A program made the position numbers and the translations under genes. Source: Halieaceae bacterium (GTDB lineage: Bacteria > Pseudomonadota > Gammaproteobacteria > Pseudomonadales > Halieaceae). Taken from it: DNA of 6,460 nucleotides. The DNA is taken from assembly GCA_011523115.1 (NCBI GenBank), contig WTHO01000155.1:1-6460 (forward strand), read 5' to 3'. Under the pieces are notes generated by a model. It was given only the letters and a program-made list of their open reading frames with translations. It searched no databases and was not told where the DNA came from. Positions 1 through 5,966 of the stretch are shown in pieces (position 1 is the stretch's first letter; every line of letters starts with the position of its first letter).

Positions 1-1587
1 GAATTACGCACGGTGATTGGCTACTTGTCTGCCGGCAAGATTCAGGATGCTGAACGGCTCTGCAAGTATTTTTTACGAGAGCACAAAACCCATGCCGAGG
101 GTATGCGTTTGTTAGCCGAGGTCCTGACCCGAAAAAATATTCTTGACGAGGCACAGTTCATTCTGGAGACGCTGCACGAGTTAGAACCCGAGCACCTACC
201 AGCCGCCATACAACTTTTTCACGTCGTGATGCGTCGTCAGCGGTTTCACTCCGCCTTCGATATCGCCAAAAAGCTGAGAGACAAGTACCCGCAGGATGAG
301 GATCAAATCAAGAAGGCCTACGCAGCTGCGTGCTTTGCAGTGGGTCGAATTAGCGAGGCTGAGAACCTTTATCGTGAGCTGCGTGCCCAATTTCCGTCGG
401 ACCACCTCATACCGATCAGCCAGGGACACATCTTCAATTCAAATGGCGATCGCTCTGCGGCGATTGACGCATTTGTTGCCTCTTCAGAAATCAAGGCCGA
501 CCACGGCGATGCCTACTGGAGTCTCGCCAATACCAAATCCTACCGATTTGAGGCGGAGCAAATAAACGCAATGAGGGAGCTGGAGCAGCGCACAGATATT
601 GGCGAGCTCGACCGGATACAGATCTGCTTTGCATTGGGAAAGGCCTATGAAGATGCCGATCAATTCGAGGACGCATTCGAATTTTATGCCCGGGGTAATC
701 GCCTGAAGCTTCCCTCGACTCACTTTGACGTTGAGCAGTTGATCAAACGCATCGACGCCCAAATTAATGTGTGTACAAGAGACCTCTTCACTCAGCTCGC
801 CGACACCGGTCTCAAGGCCCCTGACCCCATTTTCATCGTTGGGTTACCGCGAGCGGGCTCGACTTTGTTGGAACAGATTCTGGCATCGCACTCTCTCGTC
901 GACGGCACCATGGAACTCCACAATATTCTTGATTTGGCAAAACGCCTTCGGGGTCGTGACGCAGGTGTCGAGGCAGAGCCGCGTTACCCAAGGATTCTTG
1001 GCGAGTTAGACACCTCGATGTTCGAGAGTTTCGGTCAGCAGTTTATCGATCAAACCCGTGTGTATCGATCCAGCGCACCACACTTCATCGACAAAATGCC
1101 GAACAACTTTTTCCATATTGGTCTGATCAAGCTGATCCTGCCCAATGCAAAGGTGATCGACGCCCGGCGGCACCCCATGGCTTGTTGCTTCAGCGGCTTC
1201 AAGCAGCTTTGGGGCGAGGGGCAGGAATTCTCCTATGGCTTGGAGCAAATCGGCACCTACTACCGGCAGTACGTGCGCTTGATGACGCACTGGGATGAGG
1301 TGCTACCGGACTTTGTGCTCCGGGTACAACACGAAGATGTGGTGGACGACCTCGAGGGACAGGTGCGTCGACTGCTGGATTTCTGTGGCCTGCCCTTTGA
1401 GTCGGCGTGTCTGGATTTTCACAAGACTGACCGTACCGTGCGAACGCCCAGCGCAGAGCAGGTACGCCAGCCTATTTATCGCTCAGGGCTCGATCAGTGG
1501 CGCAACTTCGAGAAACACCTCGACCCCCTCAAGGCGGCCCTCGGCGAAGAACTCCTCGAGGCATACGACATCGCACCACCACAATGA
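1..1587 (+). CDS. TPR-repeat sulfotransferase, 5' end beyond window
   Basis: Predicted PAPS-dependent sulfotransferase fused to an N-terminal TPR-like region; acceptor unknown, probably cytoplasmic because no signal peptide or membrane segment is seen in the visible part. Numbering from the GTG at 13, residues about 1-235 are helical-repeat sequence, with TPR-like stretches such as 'GKIQDAERLCKYFL' and 'GRISEAENLYREL'. The catalytic domain covers about 272-520. It has the 5'-phosphosulfate loop GLPRAGSTLLEQIL (277-290), the family block DKMPNNFFHIG (360-370) and the 3'-phosphate-binding type segment RRHPMACCFSGF (385-396). The C-terminal block RTPSAEQVRQPIYRSGLDQW (477-496) is also typical of this Sulfotransfer_3-like family. 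The frame is open from base 1 (E-L-R-T before the GTG), and the first residues already read as a repeat helix, so the true start is probably to the left; GTG at 13 is the only in-window alternative. It overlaps the next sulfotransferase gene by 4 bases. Family sure, substrate unknown. Confidence 0.9.
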   Translation, partial: ELRTVIGYLSAGKIQDAERLCKYFLREHKTHAEGMRLLAEVLTRKNILDEAQFILETLHELEPEHLPAAIQLFHVVMRRQRFHSAFDIAKKLRDKYPQDEDQIKKAYAAACFAVGRISEAENLYRELRAQFPSDHLIPISQGHIFNSNGDRSAAIDAFVASSEIKADHGDAYWSLANTKSYRFEAEQINAMRELEQRTDIGELDRIQICFALGKAYEDADQFEDAFEFYARGNRLKLPSTHFDVEQLIKRIDAQINVCTRDLFTQLADTGLKAPDPIFIVGLPRAGSTLLEQILASHSLVDGTMELHNILDLAKRLRGRDAGVEAEPRYPRILGELDTSMFESFGQQFIDQTRVYRSSAPHFIDKMPNNFFHIGLIKLILPNAKVIDARRHPMACCFSGFKQLWGEGQEFSYGLEQIGTYYRQYVRLMTHWDEVLPDFVLRVQHEDVVDDLEGQVRRLLDFCGLPFESACLDFHKTDRTVRTPSAEQVRQPIYRSGLDQWRNFEKHLDPLKAALGEELLEAYDIAPPQ

Positions 1588-2207
1588 TTTTCTCTGAATC
1601 GCAGCGGTTTATTTTTTTCGCAGTGCCCAAAACGGGCACCCATACGGTCAGAGAGGCTTTGCGCATGCATCTGGCCGAGGGTGATTGGGAGCAACAGTTG
1701 CGCTACGGAAAGCAGCTATCCCCGTTACCCGAGATCGCGGCGGTGAATCATGGTCATGTCAGCTATCGACAACTCAGCGGCGCCATCGGCGTTACCGCGC
1801 TGAGCGGGTTTTTTCGATTCGGCTTTGTGCGACACCCGTTTGACCGCTTTGTCTCCGTCTGTGCTTTTCTGGCGCGGACTGACCCCAGCTACGATCAAGA
1901 CCCGACCGACTGGATGAAACGCGCCCTGCTTCGCCCCCAATTCTGTAAACGCGTACTGGTGGCGCCGCAGCACGCGCTACTCTCCGACGATTCAGGGGCG
2001 GTGGCGCTCGATTTCGTGGGTCGCTATGAATCTTTACAGGCTGACTTTGACGCCGTCTGCGACCGCCTCGATTTACCCCGGGCAGCGCTTGGGCACCGCA
2101 ACCGCTCCGAGCACGATGCCTACCAAAACCTGCTGGATGGCGAGCTGAGGGATGCGCTGTGGCAGCGCTATGAACAGGACTTCGTCGCCTTTAATTACTC
2201 CCCGTAA
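1584..2207 (+). CDS. Small sulfotransferase (Sulfotransfer_2-like)
   Basis: Predicted 207-residue PAPS-dependent sulfotransferase, acceptor unknown. The N-terminal strand and loop FFAVPKTGTHTVREAL (11-26) form the 5'-phosphosulfate-binding site. NHGH (55-58) supplies histidines at a place where this family often has its catalytic base (inference). FVRHPFDRFVSVCAF (81-95) is the 3'-phosphate-binding motif. The tail DFVGRYESLQADFDAVCDRL (143-162) is typical of carbohydrate-sulfotransferase-like bacterial proteins. No signal peptide or membrane anchor is seen, so it should be cytoplasmic, unlike the Golgi-anchored eukaryotic relatives. The start chosen is ATG at 1584, which overlaps the upstream stop as ATGA; an in-frame ATG at 1497 would add 29 proline/arginine-rich residues read from inside the upstream gene and is unlikely. 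No Shine-Dalgarno sequence precedes 1584, which fits coupled translation. The 3' end overlaps the convergent hydroxylase gene by 17 bases. Confidence 0.85.
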   Translation: MIFSESQRFIFFAVPKTGTHTVREALRMHLAEGDWEQQLRYGKQLSPLPEIAAVNHGHVSYRQLSGAIGVTALSGFFRFGFVRHPFDRFVSVCAFLARTDPSYDQDPTDWMKRALLRPQFCKRVLVAPQHALLSDDSGAVALDFVGRYESLQADFDAVCDRLDLPRAALGHRNRSEHDAYQNLLDGELRDALWQRYEQDFVAFNYSP

Positions 2208-3162
2208 CAAACTCTTTGGCCCGGCTGGGCCTGAGTGCTGCCGCGAGGAGCCGTTGGTTGATAATGGGGTTGATGCCGACTTTATTTGACTGGGTCACTA
2301 ACACGCGGGGGTCTGGCTTTAAAGCGCCCTGCGCCTGCTGCAGTAGCCTCTGGTATCCCTCAAATCCCTCTGCCATGAAGCCATAGAGCGACCAATGATT
2401 GCGCCAGTCATGCACCAGGTCAAAAAGCAGGTCGTGGTAATACTCCAATACGGCCTGGTCGTTGTCCGGGTTGGCTGAGCAATCCGCCATCAGCTCTGTC
2501 ACGATCGCAGACATCTCTCCGGGGGCCATCACCGGTGCAGCGGGGAATCGCTCTGTCATTAAAGACGGGTTCGCCTGCTCGTCAAAGGCAATGCGGCTGG
2601 GCTCGCTTGATTCGGGACGTCGCTGCACTTGACGCACCCTACGCCAGAAGCGGGCAGAGCCTGCGATATCAATCACCAGATGGATCCGGTCCGACGGGCT
2701 ACCGTTAATCACGCGGTGCCGACGCCATGAATCGAACAGCCAGGCTTCTCCAGCTGCCATGTGGACTTCTTCCTGACCACAAAAAAAGCGCACCGACGGC
2801 TCGGTGATTATCGGGACATGAATCCTTACCCGGCTGTACCAGTGGTAGTTAAAATCGACGTGCTCCTGCACCTCCGCGCCGGGCGCCAGTCGCATTAAAC
2901 GGCTCCGGGCGACCACCTCCCCAAAGCTGCTGACTACTTGCATGAGGTAAGGGGAGTTTCGAAGCACTTCGGTTGCGGCCATCTGGCCATCAAAACCGTC
3001 CCTGGGTTCACCATTGATAGCGACCAGTGGCACGGCTGTATTGCCCGGTAAACCCGAGGGGTGCGGCAGCCATTGCTCTGGCAAGACACGCTCAACTTCG
3101 CCCGCCAATACCGCCGTGTCAAAAATAAACGGCAGCTTCAGAAAGGGTCGGTCGAGTTCCAT
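2191..3162 (-). CDS. Aspartyl/asparaginyl beta-hydroxylase family 2OG-Fe(II) oxygenase
   Basis: Predicted 323-residue non-haem iron, 2-oxoglutarate-dependent hydroxylase of the Asp/Asn beta-hydroxylase family; substrate unknown. The iron ligands are the HxD pair H101/D103 in QEHVDFNYHW and H149 in SWRRHRVING. R159 in SDRIHLVID is the likely 2-oxoglutarate-binding arginine; the 10-residue H-to-R spacing equals that of mammalian AspH. RVRIHVPIIT (111-120) is a further family block. The catalytic part ends near residue 180. Residues about 181-323 form an extra C-terminal part I cannot assign, ending in a conserved-looking stretch near SNKVGINPIINQRLLAAAL (292-310). No signal peptide is seen, so cytoplasmic. 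The ATG is 9 bases after the mmsB stop, with a modest ribosome site (ATAGG, 8-base spacing), so it is probably the last gene of the valine operon. It has no known step in valine breakdown. It converges with, and overlaps, the small sulfotransferase gene. Confidence 0.88.
   Translation of the reverse strand: MELDRPFLKLPFIFDTAVLAGEVERVLPEQWLPHPSGLPGNTAVPLVAINGEPRDGFDGQMAATEVLRNSPYLMQVVSSFGEVVARSRLMRLAPGAEVQEHVDFNYHWYSRVRIHVPIITEPSVRFFCGQEEVHMAAGEAWLFDSWRRHRVINGSPSDRIHLVIDIAGSARFWRRVRQVQRRPESSEPSRIAFDEQANPSLMTERFPAAPVMAPGEMSAIVTELMADCSANPDNDQAVLEYYHDLLFDLVHDWRNHWSLYGFMAEGFEGYQRLLQQAQGALKPDPRVLVTQSNKVGINPIINQRLLAAALRPSRAKEFVTGSN
2211..2236. other. Composite inverted repeat just after the small sulfotransferase stop
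   Basis: An inverted repeat starts 4 bases after the + strand stop codon. The inner stem is GGCCC/GGGCC (2218-2222 with 2227-2231) around a GGCT loop. An outer ACTC/GAGT stem (2211-2214 with 2233-2236) is separated from it by a TTT/T internal loop. No T-tract follows on either strand, so it is not a classical intrinsic terminator. It lies inside the hydroxylase coding sequence and could be chance. A role in protecting the 3' end of the sulfotransferase transcript or pausing polymerase is only a possibility. Confidence 0.25.
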
Positions 3163-3171
3163 GCTGAAAAC

Positions 3172-4071
3172 CTATCCGCTCTGGGCTTGAACCCACTCGA
3201 GAATAGATGAGAAGTCCCTCTGGCCGTTGCCATCAGTCTGGTGTGCCGCATAGGCGTTCATCGCCTGCTTGCCCATTTGATTGTTGAGCCCACAGCTATC
3301 GGCAACCTCGCAGGCAAGCCCGAGGTCCTTGACCATCAGATCGACCATAAAGCCGGGTTGATAATCGTTGCTGGAGGGCACACCCTCCATGACATTAGGC
3401 CAGGGGTTGTAAACCTGCAGTGACCAGTTGTTACCGGAACTGGCTTTCATAATGTCTGAGAGCACGGCGGGATCCAGCCCGTGCGCCTCACCCATGGCGA
3501 GCGCCTCGCAGGTACCGATCATATGCACCGCGAGCAACATGTTGTTGGCAGCCTTGGCGACCTGACCCGCCCCCGCCGGGCCCGCATGGAAGATTTTCTC
3601 CGCACTGCCCATGCCCTCGAGAATCGGTCGCGCGCGGCTAAAAGCACTGGCCGTACCCCCGCACATAAAGGCGAGGGTGCCGGCTGCCGCTGCCGCTACC
3701 CCGCCCGAGACCGGTGTGTCCATAAAGTCGATACCCATCTCTGCCGCAGCTTCACCAACCTGTCGCGCGGTGGCAGCATCGATGGTACTGGCGTCCAGGA
3801 TCAGCGTGTCTTTGGGGATCGTCGCCAGCAGGCCATCGTCGCCAAGGAAGGTCCCCGCCACATGTTTGCCAGCGGGTAGCATGCTGATAATCACGTCAGC
3901 ATTTCCAGCCGCTTCAGCGGCCGAGGCCGCCACCGACGCGCCCTCAGCCGCCAGCGCAGCACAGGCGGCCTCGACGAGGTCAAAGACGGTTAATTGATGT
4001 CCAGCGGCAAGCAGGTTCTTGGCCATCGGCCCACCCATATTACCGAGTCCCAGAAAAGCGATTGTGGCCAT
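3172..4071 (-). CDS. mmsB: 3-hydroxyisobutyrate dehydrogenase
   Basis: Oxidises 3-hydroxyisobutyrate to methylmalonate semialdehyde in valine degradation; cytoplasmic, 299 residues, the usual length for this family. The N-terminal Rossmann domain carries the dinucleotide loop GLGNMGGPMAKNL (8-20). Acidic D31 at the end of the second strand points to NAD+ rather than NADP+. DTPVSGGVAAAAAGTLAFM (118-136) is the substrate-binding signature of beta-hydroxyacid dehydrogenases. The catalytic lysine is K173 in GAGQVAKAANNM. SSGNNWSLQVYNPWP (211-225) and MVKDLGLA (246-253) are the helical-domain motifs typical of true 3-hydroxyisobutyrate dehydrogenases rather than tartronate semialdehyde reductase or 6-phosphogluconate dehydrogenase-like relatives. 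ATG at 4071 is 3 bases after the upstream hydrolase stop, with GGAG at 4078-4081 and 6-base spacing. It sits directly after the gene whose product makes its substrate. Confidence 0.95.
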   Translation of the reverse strand: MATIAFLGLGNMGGPMAKNLLAAGHQLTVFDLVEAACAALAAEGASVAASAAEAAGNADVIISMLPAGKHVAGTFLGDDGLLATIPKDTLILDASTIDAATARQVGEAAAEMGIDFMDTPVSGGVAAAAAGTLAFMCGGTASAFSRARPILEGMGSAEKIFHAGPAGAGQVAKAANNMLLAVHMIGTCEALAMGEAHGLDPAVLSDIMKASSGNNWSLQVYNPWPNVMEGVPSSNDYQPGFMVDLMVKDLGLACEVADSCGLNNQMGKQAMNAYAAHQTDGNGQRDFSSILEWVQAQSG

Positions 4072-4074
4072 GTG

Positions 4075-5181
4075 TTACTCCGGTAGTGCCAACGCCGGCA
4101 TGGCAGATGGCGCAGTGAAGAAGGTGTCCACCACCGCGGCGGGTACCGAGGCGAGATCAGCATAGGTCCATGCCGGGGAGCGATCTTTATCGACCAGTAG
4201 CGCGCGGACGCCCTCCGCAAACTCCGGGTGACGCATGATATTGCAACCCAGTATCAGCTCGGACTCAAAGACCTCCTCCAAGCTTGCATTCCGGGTCTGA
4301 TTCAACTGCCGGAAAATCCAGGTCGCCGCCAGCGGTGAGCCATGGGCCAATCCGTCGCGCGCCCTGCCAAGCCACACGTCATCGCCCTGCCAGCCTAGGA
4401 CCCGGGCATGAATCGCGGCGAGGTCGTCTCCCCCCATCCATTCGTTAATCGTGTCGATGTGCGCCTCTAATTGCCCGTCCGGCTGTTCCGCACCCGCCAC
4501 CATGTCAGCGAGCACCGCGCCAACAAGGGCATGGTCCGCATCCGCCTCACCAGACCATGCCTGCGTCGTCAGGCTGGCGAGCAAATTGGTCTTCTGCTCG
4601 TTTGCGAGGAAGTGCGTGCCCAGACCACAGAAGAGTGCATCCGTGGCATTGATATGGGACGAGGTCAGCGCCAGAAAGCGGCCCACCTGCCCCGGCATGC
4701 GATTCAAAAACCAGCTGCCACCCACGTCAGGAAACAGCGCAATCGTGACTTCGGGCATGCCGATGCGCGTCCGCTCACTGACCACCCGGTAACGACAGCC
4801 CGCCAAAATGCCCAGACCGCCACCCATCACCACGCCATGACCCCAACAGATCAGCGGTTTGCGATAGGTATGAAGCAGATAGTTCATGCGGTATTCGCGA
4901 GCAAAAAAATGCTCGGCATACTCACAGGGGCCACCCGGGTTTTCGAGGCAGGAATTTCGTAACGCCTGCACATCACCGCCGGCACAAAAAGCTTTTTCAC
5001 CCGCGCCATCGATGAGCACCGCCACCACGTAGTCATCCCGTGCCCAGGCTTCAAGGCGATCCGAGATGATGTCTACCATTTCCCGGGTGAGGGAGTTCAG
5101 CGTTTTTTCAACGTTGAGGGTGAGCTGCCCGACCACCCGGCCCCCTGCCGGATGTTCAGTAACCAGAACGCTATCGGTCAT
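4075..5181 (-). CDS. 3-hydroxyisobutyryl-CoA hydrolase (enoyl-CoA hydratase/isomerase fold)
   Basis: Crotonase-fold thioesterase that hydrolyses 3-hydroxyisobutyryl-CoA to free 3-hydroxyisobutyrate in valine degradation; cytoplasmic, 368 residues. The length itself separates it from ordinary 260-residue hydratases. Oxyanion-hole segments are AFCAGGD (64-70) and GVVMGGGLGILAG (116-128). E144 and D152 in GMPEVTIALFPDVGGSW have the same 8-residue spacing as the catalytic Glu/Asp of human HIBCH, which supports hydrolase rather than hydratase activity. The C-terminal block LVDKDRSPAWTYADL is also typical of this subfamily. I chose ATG at 5181, because it overlaps the upstream stop as ATGA and has GGAAG 5 bases upstream; this gives an N-terminus MTDSVLVTEH. 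An in-frame ATG at 5193 would add four residues but has no good ribosome site. Its product feeds mmsB, the next gene. Confidence 0.93.
   Translation of the reverse strand: MTDSVLVTEHPAGGRVVGQLTLNVEKTLNSLTREMVDIISDRLEAWARDDYVVAVLIDGAGEKAFCAGGDVQALRNSCLENPGGPCEYAEHFFAREYRMNYLLHTYRKPLICWGHGVVMGGGLGILAGCRYRVVSERTRIGMPEVTIALFPDVGGSWFLNRMPGQVGRFLALTSSHINATDALFCGLGTHFLANEQKTNLLASLTTQAWSGEADADHALVGAVLADMVAGAEQPDGQLEAHIDTINEWMGGDDLAAIHARVLGWQGDDVWLGRARDGLAHGSPLAATWIFRQLNQTRNASLEEVFESELILGCNIMRHPEFAEGVRALLVDKDRSPAWTYADLASVPAAVVDTFFTAPSAMPALALPE
4078..4081 (-). promoter_or_regulatory. Ribosome binding site of mmsB
   Basis: GGAG on the - strand lies inside the last codons of the upstream hydrolase gene, 6 bases before the mmsB ATG. 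It supports the start at 4071 and efficient re-initiation on the shared transcript. Confidence 0.7.
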
Positions 5182-5966
5182 CGGTTCTTCCATTCGGGCT
5201 CGCGCTTCTCCAGAAACGCGTTAGTGCCTTCCTGTTGATCCTCGGTCGAGAAGAGCGCCACGAATTCATCGCGCTCAGCCACCAAGCCATCAGCAATCGC
5301 TTTGTCGCGCGCGGAGTGAATCAGCCGTTTGCAGGCCGCGATCGAAGAAGGAGATTGATTGCCCACCTTGGCAGCAAGTGCAGTGGCAGCCGCAAGCGCC
5401 TCACCCTTGGGCACCACCTCCTCGACGAGTCCGAGAGTCTGTGCCTGCTGGGCGCCAATCCGCTCGCCGCAGAGAATCATGCGCTTGGCCCAGCCCTCGC
5501 CCACCAGCTGAGTCAGCCGCTGGGTACCACCGGCGCAGGGCAGCAATCCCACGCGCGCCTCCGGTAGGGCCAGCGCAGCCTGCTCTTCAGCGATACGAAT
5601 ATCGCATGCCAAAGCCACCTCCAAACCACCACCCATCGCGAAGCCGTTGATGGCGGCAATGGAGACGCCGCGAAAGTCGGCCAGTGTCTCAAACGCCTCG
5701 CCGAAGGCATCGCCGACAGCGCGAGCGACATCGGCATCGCCCGAGGCAAACTGGTTAAGATCTGCTCCGGCAGAGAAGAACTTCTCGCCAGCGCCGGTCA
5801 GCACCAACGCATAGACGGTGGGCTCGGCATTGAGCGCTTCCACCACCTGCTTCAGCGCGGGCAGACTCTCGCGATCCCAGGTATTGGCCGAGGGGTTATC
5901 GATCACCAACGTGGCGATGTTGCCGTCTATCGAGACCTTGATTTTTTCAGATGGACTGATGCTCAT
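5178..5966 (-). CDS. Enoyl-CoA hydratase, probably for methacrylyl-CoA
   Basis: Crotonase-family hydratase of 262 residues, the standard length. From operon position it should hydrate methacrylyl-CoA to 3-hydroxyisobutyryl-CoA in the cytoplasm. Oxyanion-hole motifs are FFSAGADL (63-70) and INGFAMGGGLEVALACDI (106-123). Both hydratase glutamates are present, E116 in GGGLE and E136 in ALPEARVG; their 20-residue spacing matches E144/E164 of rat mitochondrial hydratase. GLLPCAGGTQRL (140-151) is the family signature. The C-terminal ending KREPEWKNR resembles many bacterial EchA proteins. ATG at 5966 overlaps the stop of the acyl-CoA dehydrogenase gene (ATGA), with a strong GGAGGT 6 bases upstream. 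The fold and the catalytic pair are certain; methacrylyl-CoA specificity rests on neighbours, and a broader short-chain hydratase is possible. Confidence 0.93.
   Translation of the reverse strand: MSISPSEKIKVSIDGNIATLVIDNPSANTWDRESLPALKQVVEALNAEPTVYALVLTGAGEKFFSAGADLNQFASGDADVARAVGDAFGEAFETLADFRGVSIAAINGFAMGGGLEVALACDIRIAEEQAALALPEARVGLLPCAGGTQRLTQLVGEGWAKRMILCGERIGAQQAQTLGLVEEVVPKGEALAAATALAAKVGNQSPSSIAACKRLIHSARDKAIADGLVAERDEFVALFSTEDQQEGTNAFLEKREPEWKNR
5187..5191 (-). promoter_or_regulatory. Ribosome binding site deciding the hydrolase start
   Basis: GGAAG on the - strand stands 5 bases before the ATG at 5181. The alternative ATG at 5193 lies almost on top of this site and has only a poor purine match before it, so the shorter protein is preferred. 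Confidence 0.6.

Noticed and set aside
13..15. GTG at 13 as true start of the TPR sulfotransferase
   Set aside because: The frame is open to base 1, no ribosome site can be judged in 12 bases, and the sequence is already inside a repeat helix. A start outside the window is more likely.
1497..1583. 29-residue N-terminal extension of the small sulfotransferase from ATG 1497
   Set aside because: It is Pro/Arg-rich, reads inside the upstream gene in another frame, and the sulfotransferase fold begins right after the ATG at 1584.
2211..2236. Intrinsic terminator between the convergent genes
   Set aside because: The hairpin lacks a T-tract on both strands, so I kept it only as a low-confidence inverted repeat.
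3660..3720. GCC/GCT-rich repeat as a microsatellite
   Set aside because: It encodes the alanine run in the GGVAAAAAGTLAF signature that is normal for 3-hydroxyisobutyrate dehydrogenases.
3481..3997. Overlapping + strand open frames of about 130 residues opposite mmsB
   Set aside because: They are antisense shadows of a GC- and alanine-rich gene, with no motif and no ribosome site of note.
4471..4962. 163-residue + strand open frame opposite the hydrolase gene
   Set aside because: The composition is His/Arg/Gln-rich with no recognisable domain, and the opposite strand has clear catalytic motifs.
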